From Bacteroidales bacterium (GTDB lineage: Bacteria; Bacteroidota; Bacteroidia; Bacteroidales; UBA932), in NCBI GenBank assembly GCA_017561265.1, contig JAFZDJ010000104.1, positions 1 to 13,727 of the forward strand: a stretch of 13,727 bases of DNA, given 5' to 3'. This document shows, piece by piece, positions 1 to 8,200 of the stretch. The translations under genes were made by a program, and so were the position numbers. Under the pieces are notes generated by a model. It was not told the DNA's origin. It worked only from the letters and a program-made list of their open reading frames with translations, and made no database searches. Each line of letters begins with the position of its first letter. Within the stretch, counting starts at the first letter, position 1.

Positions 1-186
1 CGCGATATCGTTCTTCGGAAGTCTGGTGACAAACTCCACATCGATTCCGTAATTTGCGAGCGACACGGCCACATTAGCCTCACCGCCACCGAATGTGGCA
101 TCGAACTGCTTTACCTGAGAAAAACGGAGATAGCCCGGCGTAGAAAGGCGAAGCATGATTTCTCCGAATGTTATTACTTTAGCCAT
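1..186 (-). CDS. kdgK: 2-dehydro-3-deoxygluconokinase (PfkB family), N-terminal 62 codons only
   Basis: This is the start of a sugar kinase that runs off the left edge; exactly 62 codons are visible. The N-terminus (MAKVITFGEIMLRL) and a glycine-rich GGGEANVA segment at residues 33-40 followed by VSLANYG are typical of the PfkB/ribokinase fold, and of KDG kinases in particular. The family phosphorylates 2-keto-3-deoxygluconate to KDPG with ATP in the cytosol. No signal peptide is present. The start is the ATG at 184-186, 11 bases after the kduI stop, with only a weak GGAAT upstream. Its place after kduI and kduD supports KdgK over fructokinase or ribokinase, because KDG is the product of KduD. 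The ATP-binding C-terminal half and catalytic Asp are outside the window, so integrity cannot be judged. A KDPG aldolase gene (kdgA) may follow downstream. Confidence 0.9.
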   Translation of the reverse strand, partial: MAKVITFGEIMLRLSTPGYLRFSQVKQFDATFGGGEANVAVSLANYGIDVEFVTRLPKNDIA

Positions 187-197
187 ATTCCAAAATT

Positions 198-1139
198 TTA
201 TCTCATTTCAGTATAAGGAATCTCATCTTTGTCGCCGTAGTTGAGGTTTTCGCCGCCCATTCCCCAGATGAACATATAGTTGCTGGTTCCTGCAGCTGCA
301 TGTATAGACCACTCTGGTGAAGTTATCGCCTGTTCGTTCTGCATCCATACGAGGCGCTGCTGCTTAGGCTCGCCCATGAGGTGGCAGATCGCGTTGCCAG
401 GAGTAACGTTGAAATAGAAGTATGCCTCCATACGGCGCGTATGCGTGTGTGCCGGCATTGTGTTCCACACTGAACCCGGCTTGAGCTCTGTAAGACCCAT
501 CTGAAGCTGGTTGGTTCCGCCTCCCTTTACCTTGCTGAGAACAGAACTTACGATAAGCTGGTTGACTACACGGTCGTTGCTGTCTTCCATCTTTCCGTAC
601 TTATCAGACTGGGCGATAGCGTACTTCTTTGGGTCGGCATTCTTGTCTGTCGTGATAAGCTGAGTCACATACTCCTTGTAGGCTGGTGTAGAGTTGATGT
701 AGAATTTTGCAGGATTCGCCGGATCCACACTTCTGAAGGTTACTTCCTTCTTTCCACATCCTACATAGAGGCCTTCCTTGAATGTCATAGGATATTCCTT
801 ACCGTCCACGGTTACTATGCCGTCTCCGCCGACATTTATCACTCCAAGCTCTCGTCTGTCGAGGAAGTGCTCTGCCTTGAGCTCGTCAAATGTCTCGAGA
901 GCGAGTGTCTGGTTCACCGGCATGATGCCACCATATATGAGGCGGTCATATAGGGTATAAGTCAGATTGATCTCGTCTGGAGACATTACCTTTTCCATAA
1001 GGAATGCGCTACGCAGACGCTCTGTGTCATAATGCTTTACGTCATCGGGATGACAAGCTGTCTGAACTCTATAGTTCAACTGTGCGTTTGCTGCCATTGT
1101 CATAAGGCTCATTAATGTGAATAAAATTGTTTTCTTCAT
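198..1139 (-). CDS. kduI: 5-keto-4-deoxyuronate isomerase (4-deoxy-L-threo-5-hexosulose-uronate ketol-isomerase) with signal peptide
   Basis: KduI converts 5-keto-4-deoxyuronate to 2,5-diketo-3-deoxygluconate in pectin breakdown. The 313-residue protein matches the family along its whole mature length: EKV.SPDE near 49-56, [12 protein letters not shown] at 64-75, [12 protein letters not shown] at 94-105, then the cupin core. The four zinc ligands expected from E. coli KduI are present as H231, H233, E238 and H280. E. coli KduI is about 278 residues; the excess here is mostly an N-terminal extension, MKK plus a hydrophobic stretch ending ANA|Q, which looks like a signal peptidase I site after residue 19. 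Family homology begins right after it. This implies a periplasmic enzyme, unlike the usual cytosolic KduI. It starts 4 bases after the EIIC gene and is followed 11 bases later by kdgK. The function call is firm; export is a prediction. Confidence 0.95.
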   Translation of the reverse strand: MKKTILFTLMSLMTMAANAQLNYRVQTACHPDDVKHYDTERLRSAFLMEKVMSPDEINLTYTLYDRLIYGGIMPVNQTLALETFDELKAEHFLDRRELGVINVGGDGIVTVDGKEYPMTFKEGLYVGCGKKEVTFRSVDPANPAKFYINSTPAYKEYVTQLITTDKNADPKKYAIAQSDKYGKMEDSNDRVVNQLIVSSVLSKVKGGGTNQLQMGLTELKPGSVWNTMPAHTHTRRMEAYFYFNVTPGNAICHLMGEPKQQRLVWMQNEQAITSPEWSIHAAAGTSNYMFIWGMGGENLNYGDKDEIPYTEMR

Positions 1140-1143
1140 ATTG

Positions 1144-2550
1144 TTACTGTTGATTATTATCTGTCTCAGAGGCCTTCTGGTATCTGATGATAGCCCTGCG
1201 GTTGAGGAACATTAGGAACATTGTCATGAGTACAAGGATGCTCACTCCGATCCACTTGAGAGAATACGAAAGGTGGAAGATCACCCAGGCAAGAGGGCTT
1301 GAAGCGAAGTCGAGAGAACCTCCGTCAAATCCTGCAGGAATCGCAACGGCCGCATCGCCTGTCTTTGAGAACACGTCCTGTGCAGCCTGTGTGAAGAACG
1401 GAGCAAGGTCGGTCACAAAGTAAAGTCCTATGAGCATCAGCACCAGACCGATAATGAAGGTCTTGGGTATGTTGCCTTTTGTTATAGGGAGAATCAGCGG
1501 GAATACATAGAACATTCCGGCAAGAGATGCAAGAGGCAGGAACTCGTTCCCCGGAAGCACTACTGCAAGGATGAGTGTCACAGGGATGAGCAGGAGTGAT
1601 ACTACGAGTGTGGCAGGATGGCCGATTACCAACGCCGGACTCATTCCGATGTTCAGTCCCTTGGCTCCCTTGAATTTTCTGTCAATCAGCTCGCGTGTCG
1701 CATCAGAGATCGGCTTAAGACCTTCGATGAACAGCGAAGTGATACGCGGGATAAGTTCCATTACTGCTCCCATCTTTATTCCAAGTCCGAGGATATAAGG
1801 AATCTTGTCAGCTATTTCTTTCCAGCTCTCGCAAGACAGTGAACCGATTATGATTCCGACCAGGATACCGAGGAAGAGAGGCTCTCCGAGGAGACCGAAT
1901 TTCTTCTTCATTCCTTCCGCGTCGATGTCAAGTCTGTTGATACCTGGAATCTTGTCCAGACCTTTGTTCAGAACCTCAGCGACAGGTACGAAACCTTGGC
2001 AGAAAGGCTGCGGGATGGAGATTCCGTCCATCTTGTCATAGAATCGCTGGAATCTCTCTGCAGTATAGTCAGCAAGGATCAGGGTTATGATATAGCAGAT
2101 GATAGCTGCGAAAAATCCCCACCATATGTTGTCCGAAGCAAAATATACTATGGCTCCTATGAATGCGAAATGCCAGTAGTTCCACAGGTCTATATTGACG
2201 GTCCTGGTAGTCTTTGTTACCAGCATGAGTATGTTCACTCCAAGACATACAGGTATGATGAAGGCTCCGACAGAGGTGTTGTATGCCACAGAGGCAGCTG
2301 CAGGCCATCCCATATCGAAGACCTTCAACTGCAGCCCGTAGATTTCAACCACCTGGCTGAGAGCAGGTCCGAGGGTACTTGTCAACAGTGAAGTGATTAC
2401 TGAAAGCCCGACGAATCCGACTCCTACGATAAGCCCGCTCTTGAGGGCCTTGCTGAACTTGATGCCGATGCAGACGCCCAGAATCGTGAAGATAATAGGC
2501 ATCATTACGGCAGCACCTAGTCCGATTATGTAACTAAATACTTGTTCCAT
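1144..2550 (-). CDS. PTS EIIC permease, galactitol (GatC) family, no partner subunits nearby
   Basis: This 468-residue polytopic inner-membrane protein has about ten or more hydrophobic segments. It resembles E. coli GatC (about 451 residues) over its full length. Shared landmarks are [10 protein letters not shown] near 16-25, VGFVGL at 44-49, DMGWP at 79-83, [13 protein letters not shown] at 115-127, KIPGINR at 200-206, FGLLGEP at 218-224, PALVIGH at 305-311 and VLPGN.FLP at 331-339. GatC is the translocating subunit of the galactitol PTS and normally needs EIIA and EIIB. None is encoded in the window and none is fused here, as both termini are accounted for by membrane segments and short tails. 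Most Bacteroidota lack a sugar PTS, so it may work as a facilitator or ion-coupled carrier. Lying 3 bases after kduD and 4 bases before kduI, it most likely imports a ketodeoxyuronate or related uronate. The family is firm; the substrate is inferred. The symbol gatC is withheld because galactitol is unlikely. Confidence 0.9.
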   Translation of the reverse strand: MEQVFSYIIGLGAAVMMPIIFTILGVCIGIKFSKALKSGLIVGVGFVGLSVITSLLTSTLGPALSQVVEIYGLQLKVFDMGWPAAASVAYNTSVGAFIIPVCLGVNILMLVTKTTRTVNIDLWNYWHFAFIGAIVYFASDNIWWGFFAAIICYIITLILADYTAERFQRFYDKMDGISIPQPFCQGFVPVAEVLNKGLDKIPGINRLDIDAEGMKKKFGLLGEPLFLGILVGIIIGSLSCESWKEIADKIPYILGLGIKMGAVMELIPRITSLFIEGLKPISDATRELIDRKFKGAKGLNIGMSPALVIGHPATLVVSLLLIPVTLILAVVLPGNEFLPLASLAGMFYVFPLILPITKGNIPKTFIIGLVLMLIGLYFVTDLAPFFTQAAQDVFSKTGDAAVAIPAGFDGGSLDFASSPLAWVIFHLSYSLKWIGVSILVLMTMFLMFLNRRAIIRYQKASETDNNQQ

Positions 2551-2553
2551 ATG

Positions 2554-3348
2554 TTATTTGGGCTGTTTACCGATATAAGCGAGGATGCCTCCGTCTACAT
2601 ATAGGATATGTCCGTTCACAAAATCTGAGGCATTTGAAGCAAGGAATACGACAGGTCCCATGAGATCATCAGGTGTTCCCCAGCGTTCTGCAGGAGTCTT
2701 TGCCACAATGAACGAGTCGAACGGGTGTCTGCTGCCGTCTTCCTGACGCTCGCGAAGCGGGGCAGTCTGCGGAGTAGCTATGTAGCCGGGGCCGATACCG
2801 TTGCACTGTATGTTGTATTGGCCGTATTCCGAAGCAATGTTTCTTGTGAGCATCTTGAGGCCTCCTTTTGCCGCTGCATATGCAGAAACGGTTTCACGGC
2901 CGAGCTCGGACATCATTGAACATACATTGATGATCTTTCCGGCTTTTTTCTCCATCATTCCAGGAAGTACCGCCTTTGCACATATATAAGGTGCAACAAG
3001 GTCAATATCAACCACCTGACGGAACTCTTCTGCAGCCATCTCATGCATCGGGATGCGCTTGATTATGCCGGCATTGTTCACCAGAATGTCTACAGGTCCC
3101 AGAGTAGCTGCTATATCGGCTACCATTGCCTTCACACCTTCTTCATCGGTGCAGTCACATATATATCCTTTGGCTTCGATTCCAAGTGCCTTGTACCCTT
3201 CAAGCGCCTTGTCCATATTGGCCTGTGTACGGCAGTTGAATGCTATTTTTGCGCCAGCCTCGGCAAGCGCCTGAGCCATTGCGAATCCTATTCCGTAAGC
3301 GGCTCCGGTCACAAGTGCGACCTTGCCTTCAAGAGAAAAATTTACCAT
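2554..3348 (-). CDS. kduD: SDR-family 2-dehydro-3-deoxy-D-gluconate 5-dehydrogenase (KduD-type)
   Basis: This 264-residue classical short-chain dehydrogenase/reductase carries the cofactor motif TGAAYGIG (14-21), NNAG (91-94), catalytic S144, Y157 and K161 (YAAAK), and a VDGG segment near the C-terminus. There is no signal peptide, so it is cytosolic. KduD reduces 2,5-diketo-3-deoxygluconate to 2-keto-3-deoxygluconate (KDG), the step after KduI. Close relatives are often labelled gluconate 5-dehydrogenase, and sequence alone does not separate the two; the kduI and kdgK neighbours decide in favour of KduD. The residues after the second strand are N38-C39-R40, without the acidic residue that marks strict NAD use, so the cofactor is open. 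It begins 38 bases after the GH43 stop with no strong Shine-Dalgarno, and its stop lies 3 bases before the EIIC start. Confidence 0.87.
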   Translation of the reverse strand: MVNFSLEGKVALVTGAAYGIGFAMAQALAEAGAKIAFNCRTQANMDKALEGYKALGIEAKGYICDCTDEEGVKAMVADIAATLGPVDILVNNAGIIKRIPMHEMAAEEFRQVVDIDLVAPYICAKAVLPGMMEKKAGKIINVCSMMSELGRETVSAYAAAKGGLKMLTRNIASEYGQYNIQCNGIGPGYIATPQTAPLRERQEDGSRHPFDSFIVAKTPAERWGTPDDLMGPVVFLASNASDFVNGHILYVDGGILAYIGKQPK

Positions 3349-3386
3349 AGTGCTATATCTTGTTTTTCAGATTGTAAAATTAATGA

Positions 3387-5213
3387 TTATTCCGTTACAT
3401 TGACCCAATCTATCTGTACCCATCCGCTATCATTTTTAGATGCGAAGCGATTGCAATACAGACCGAACTTAGCTCCAATCCATTTTCCAGATCGGCCTGT
3501 GAACGGTTTTTCAGTAAGTTCTGTCCATTTCTTTCCGTCAAGGCTGTAGAAGAATCTGGCTGTAAGATCCGGTACATTGCCGTTTCTTTCCTTCGGTTCC
3601 ACATCCATCTTTATGAATACATCAGCTGCCTTGTAAGCAATAGGTGATACAGGAGGAACTGTGGTGGAAATGTATTTGTTGGAATATGGCTTGGGGAGAG
3701 GGGTGAAGTCAACGGTGACCGTCTTCAGAATCTGTTCCTGCGTGCCCTTCAATGCATCTTTGCATTCTACATACTGAAGGATGATACCTTCCGAAGTGTC
3801 TGTCAATCTTATTGTGGCATAGTCCGTACCCATCAGTACGAATCCGCAGTTCTCTCCCCTTTCCTTCAGTTGCGGGTTAGGAACGAAACGAAGCTTTGCC
3901 GTCACTGTAAACTTATCAGCAGGGGTCTTCTGCATGAGCAGATTCGGTGAGTCTCCGAGATTGTGCCATCCTTCTGCCTGATCCACGGAGTAAAGCCTCA
4001 GTGCTCCAAGTCCTTTGGTATGGGTCTCAGTGGCTCCTGCATCCAGATAATACCAATAAGGTGAAGGGACTCCGTGCCATTGCCACTGCAGTCCGAGCTC
4101 TGTACTGCAGAAAGTATCGCTTTCAACAGGCTGGAAGACTCCCGAACTTTTCAGGGCAGGCTTCCTGTACTTTTCTACAGGTTCTCCTACTCCGTCGCCA
4201 TCATCATCCACACCTATTACAGGCCATTCCTCGGCATTCCACTTCATTGGTTGGAGATGTACCACTCGTCCGTATGCATCCTTGTCCTGGAAGTGTATGA
4301 ACCAATGTTCTCCGGAAGGAGTATCTACCCAAGCTCCCTGATGTGGTCCGTTGACCAAGGAACTGCCCTGAGCCATTACGACTCTTTCCTGGTATGGTCC
4401 GAATGGGCTTGCTGCCTTGAGTACTACCTGCCAGCCCGTAGAAACCCCTCCTGCAGGAGAGAAGATATAGTAGTTGCCTTTATATTTATAGAATTTGGTA
4501 CCTTCAATGGTTGGCTGGGTTTCGTGGCCGTCATATACAATGCGGCTGGGGCCTGTCAGTCTCGTCCCGTCAGGAGACATGGGAGCTACGAAGAGTACGC
4601 TCTTGTGTCCGGCACGACTACCGGCACATCCGTGCGAGAGGTATGCCTTGCCATCCTCGTCCCATAACGGGCATGGGTCGATGAAACCTTTCGCCTTCAC
4701 CACCCACACCGGATCTTCCCAACGTCCGCGAGGATCGGATGTCTTCACCATGAAGATACCCCTGTCGGGATCTCCGCAGTAGATATAGAATTCTCCGTTG
4801 TGATAGCGTATGGCCGGTGCCCACACTCCGTTGCCGTGCTGAGGGATTGTCCGCCATTCCAGCTGACCTGGTGGAGGCGTATCCGGGGTGTCAAGTTTCT
4901 GCCCGATGGTCTCCCAATGCCTTTCGTATGACCAGTTCGGGCCTGGATAGTCAGTCAGTGCAGCGCCAATTATCTCCCAGTTCACAAGGTCTGTGGAGTG
5001 TAGTATCTGCAGGCCGGGGAAACATCCGAAAGAGGAAGATGTCATATAGAAGTCTTCACCTACACGGCATACATCCGGGTCAGAGTAATCTGCATTGATG
5101 ACAGGGTTGACATAGTGGGTGCCTCTGTCTGGATTCCAGCTTTCTGATGGCTGTTGAGCCGCTGCAGCAAATGATAGGCCGGCCATAACGCCGGCAACCA
5201 ATATATGCCTCAT
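3387..5213 (-). CDS. Glycoside hydrolase family 43, two-domain, exported (beta-xylosidase / alpha-L-arabinofuranosidase)
   Basis: This 608-residue enzyme has a signal peptide ending near AAAAQQ (residues 1-20). No lipobox is present, so it is probably periplasmic. The five-bladed propeller fills about residues 33-355. The expected catalytic triad is visible: base D45 in YSDPDV, pKa-modulating D179 in GFIDP, and acid E237 in PTIEGTK. WAPAIRYHNGEFYIY at 131-145 is also typical of GH43. An acidic glycine-rich stretch (DDDGDGVGEP, 336-345) precedes a C-terminal beta-sandwich at about 360-606, as in xylosidase-type GH43 proteins. Activity is expected on terminal arabinofuranose or xylose. In this pectin setting, arabinan or arabinogalactan side chains of rhamnogalacturonan I, or xylose on xylogalacturonan, are likely targets, but the sequence does not choose among them. 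The start is the ATG at 5211-5213, which begins the signal peptide; it lies directly after two hairpins. Confidence 0.95.
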   Translation of the reverse strand: MRHILVAGVMAGLSFAAAAQQPSESWNPDRGTHYVNPVINADYSDPDVCRVGEDFYMTSSSFGCFPGLQILHSTDLVNWEIIGAALTDYPGPNWSYERHWETIGQKLDTPDTPPPGQLEWRTIPQHGNGVWAPAIRYHNGEFYIYCGDPDRGIFMVKTSDPRGRWEDPVWVVKAKGFIDPCPLWDEDGKAYLSHGCAGSRAGHKSVLFVAPMSPDGTRLTGPSRIVYDGHETQPTIEGTKFYKYKGNYYIFSPAGGVSTGWQVVLKAASPFGPYQERVVMAQGSSLVNGPHQGAWVDTPSGEHWFIHFQDKDAYGRVVHLQPMKWNAEEWPVIGVDDDGDGVGEPVEKYRKPALKSSGVFQPVESDTFCSTELGLQWQWHGVPSPYWYYLDAGATETHTKGLGALRLYSVDQAEGWHNLGDSPNLLMQKTPADKFTVTAKLRFVPNPQLKERGENCGFVLMGTDYATIRLTDTSEGIILQYVECKDALKGTQEQILKTVTVDFTPLPKPYSNKYISTTVPPVSPIAYKAADVFIKMDVEPKERNGNVPDLTARFFYSLDGKKWTELTEKPFTGRSGKWIGAKFGLYCNRFASKNDSGWVQIDWVNVTE

Positions 5214-5230
5214 ATAATGCTTTCATTATA
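5213..5230 (-). promoter_or_regulatory. Small A/T-rich hairpin abutting the GH43 start codon
   Basis: TATAATG (5213-5219) and CATTATA (5224-5230) form a perfect 7-bp inverted repeat with a 4-base loop. On the transcript the stem includes the A of the GH43 ATG and covers the usual ribosome-binding region, so it could affect initiation. It is A/T-only apart from one pair and so weak; chance is possible. Confidence 0.4.
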
Positions 5231-5231
5231 A

Positions 5232-5261
5232 GCGGAGCAGCAGCATCTGCCACTGCTCCGC
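5232..5261 (-). promoter_or_regulatory. Intergenic G/C-rich hairpin between the large lipoprotein gene and the GH43 gene
   Basis: GCGGAGCAG (5232-5240) and CTGCTCCGC (5253-5261) are a perfect 9-bp inverted repeat around a 12-base loop, in the only gap of the operon longer than 40 bases. On the minus-strand transcript the stem is followed by TTATAATG, not a run of U, so it is not a classical intrinsic terminator. It may be an mRNA-stability or processing element protecting the upstream susCD message, or a partial terminator that lowers downstream expression. The structure is plain in the sequence; the role is inferred. Confidence 0.6.
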
Positions 5262-5285
5262 AAAACAATATAAATAGGTTTCCGT

Positions 5286-8200
5286 TTAGTTCGAGTGGAA
5301 CTCGATCTTGTAGAATCTCAGTCCGTTACCTGTAGGGTAGATTCTGACTGCACCGGCCTTGATATTGAATTCCACCGGTACTGCGCCGTTTGAGCTTGAA
5401 TAACCTCCAGGAAGAGATTCTGGCTCACCATCGCCTACCTTTACGGTAACCATTCTTGTGAGATCCTCAGAACTTCCTGTATTTGAAGCGTATACGGTGA
5501 GTTTTCCTGCAGACTCTGTAGTGAATTCAAAGTAACGTGTAGTTCCGTCGCTCTTTCCTCCTGGCTGCCAGTAATAGGTTTCTCCTGACTTGTTCCATTT
5601 GATGGATCCGCCACCAGAAACGACCTTGAGTCCGTTTACCTCAAGATTCCAGTTGCTGTCGTTTGTGTTAGCTGCAATACCGCTTGCGTTCATTGCATCC
5701 ACCCACTCAGGAGCAGAGAAGTCCCATACATAGTCAACCCCGGCAGGAGCGCCTTCGAGAGCATCGTAAATGATACCGTAGAAGTTGATTCCATTGTTAA
5801 GAACCACCTGGATATCACCCGCCTTGACGTCTACTACTACATATGGGAACGCCGATGCATCACCTGCAGTGAACTTGTCTGCATCCTTGATGACTGTCGG
5901 AGCAAGTATTTCCTTGTCGCCCTGCATCAATGCCATCGTACGGTCGGTAGCGGATGAGTTCGCTGAACGTGCGGCAATGTAAAGCTTACCGTCATCAGGT
6001 ACAGTGATGGTCATGGTCTTGCTGTCGGATGTCTTCGAACCTTTGAGGCGTGAACTGTACTGATCGTATTCTGATGCTCCAGGAACCGCAAATTTCTGAG
6101 AGTTAGCGTCGATGACCCATCCTCCGGTAGTCTTGACATAGAATCCTGCGTTGTTTTCACAGACATATTTTTCTTCAGCATTGGCTGCATCAGGGAAGGC
6201 AAGGCTATATCTTACGACCTTGATACCAGGTTCATCAGGCACATCATTTACATGGAATGAGAGTTCAGCAGGCTGTGATTCTACGCGTGTGTAGTCATCT
6301 GTTGCAGGAACTGCTGTAACCTGGATGGTGAAGTCTCCGCCAGCCTCTTCTACCGCATAACCGGATGTCTCGAAAGAGTAAGTGGTCTCAGTGACATTCT
6401 TGATTTTTCCGTCTACGCTTACATTGTATGAACCGGCATAGTCGATTGCATCCCAGGTAAGAGTGATGGTTTCTTCAGCTCTTTCATTTACTACAGTCTT
6501 GCTGATCTTTACATCAGGGGTAGCAAGAACCTTGTCAAGAACCTGTGTGTCTGCGGTCCACTGAAGGAATGTCATTGTTGCAGGGTGACATCCGTAGATG
6601 TAGATCATACTTTCCTGAGAGATGGATGCAAAAGTGACTTTCTGGTACTCTGCACCGGCAGCCACTGCTGCTGAAATCTTTCCGTCAAGGCTCACCACAA
6701 GATTTGAATGGCCTGCAGCTTCAGCTGTAGAGATGATGATTGAGCCAGGCTCGTTCACCTTGATGCCGATAGCACCGTCAACCGGGATGCCTTCTGCATC
6801 AATAGTTGCTTCACCTGTGAACTCGAAACCTTCCTTAGTGAAGCTGATAGGAGTGTTCTTTACGTAGAAGCGGATGCCGTCACGTACCATGTCCTTGTCA
6901 GCAACTTTCTTGAAGGTCTGACCATCAGTGAGATCCCACTCCTTGCCTGTAGCAGTCACCTCCTGAGTAAGGTCTTCAGGAATCTCTACATAAGCGGCAT
7001 ACCATCTTGGGTCACCTGCATTTGCCTCAACGACTTCCTTGCTGGTAATATTGTATTTGTCACGTGCGCTGTCGACACAAGGGTCAACATTGAGTTCGTA
7101 GCTCTCGTTTACAAGAATGCGTGCACGCCCCTCGTCAGCAGCAGCCTTAAGGTCATCGCCAGAAAGTGACGAACCGTCCTTCTGTGCGACAAAGAATCTG
7201 TCGTAGCAGTTATAGAAGAAGTTGTCCGAAAGCTCTGTAGGGAATGCAGAAGTAGAGTTCTTCGCAATGAGGCAGCATCTCTTGTTGTCGTCATTCATGT
7301 TGAGGAACACGTTGTGTGTCAGTACGAATGTCGGAGCAGCACCGGCTGCATTAAGAGCACGGATATTGAAGATACCGTTATTGTTACCATTGTTTGCAAA
7401 GCAGAGGTTGTTGAATGTACAGTGTGTGAGCTTGATTGACTCGAGGACTGTCTTCGCGTCGATACGGAACCATGTGCGGGCACCCGTATTAAGTGTCGAA
7501 TTGATGAATTCAATGCTGTTTACACTGGCTGTGCCGCGGAAGTCGAAGCAGTCGCCGCCATCACCTGTAACGTTATTGACCTCAACACCGTCATATCTGA
7601 TGGAACCCACAGACGGACCTTTGGAATTCTCGTAAAGAACTCCGCGGAGGTAGTTATTGAGCTTGCAGTTCACGACTGTGATGCTCTCCATAGCAGCAGC
7701 AGCATCGAATGTAAGGTTGTGAGGATAGTCGGCAGAACCGAGGCCGTCGAATGTGAGGGCTTCGAGATGGATGCTTGTAACATCTGCACCGATCTTAAGT
7801 CCACCCTGGATTGTCGGCTGAGCTCCTTCTGCAGTAGCATCACCATAAATCGCTACCGGACCACCGAGAACAACACTACCGATTACATAAGGAGTCTCAG
7901 AATATGCCACCTTGATGACTGCAGCCTTGTCAGCGATAGCCTGGATGAGAGCCTCTGAAGTAGCAACCTCTGTCGCTCCTTCGATTGCAGGACGGGTCCA
8001 TGCGGAAACCTGTCCACGGTCAGCACTCTTGAAGTGTACTGCGAGGGTATAGTTCACAGATGGCTTGAGACCTGTCACCTCAACCTGAGCAGCTGCAACT
8101 GCATTTGCATCTACATCGAAACGGGTGTACTCCTCATCTGCATTGAGAGCAGGAGTCACGCGGATATGGTCTACCTCTTCATCCTTAGTCCACTTGATTG

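Noticed and set aside
3043..3549. Plus-strand open frame of 168 codons spanning the kduD/GH43 junction
   Set aside because: It crosses two well-supported genes on the other strand and resembles no known family.
4074..4667. Long open frame (197 codons) on the plus strand inside the GH43 gene
   Set aside because: It is antisense to a gene with full catalytic motifs, shows no recognisable domain, and similar antisense frames recur along the window; it reflects codon use of the real gene.
5232..5261. The 9-bp hairpin as a Rho-independent terminator
   Set aside because: Neither strand has a T-run after the stem, and the downstream genes have no other visible promoter; it is kept only as a possible processing or attenuation element.
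5080..5268. Small minus-strand frame of 62 codons overlapping the GH43 start, with an ATG 6 bases upstream of the GH43 ATG
   Set aside because: It is out of frame with GH43, rich in Cys and Arg without a known domain, and the GH43 frame supplies a good signal peptide from its own ATG; a leader-peptide role is possible but unsupported.
5214..5285. A Bacteroidota-type promoter (TTTG / TAnnTTTG) ahead of the GH43 gene
   Set aside because: TATTGTTTTG occurs on the minus strand but the spacing within the -7 element is wrong and no matching -33 element is seen.
7687..7703. Run of GCA/AGC triplets that looks like a short tandem repeat
   Set aside because: It encodes three successive alanines in a beta-helix region and is too short to count as a microsatellite.
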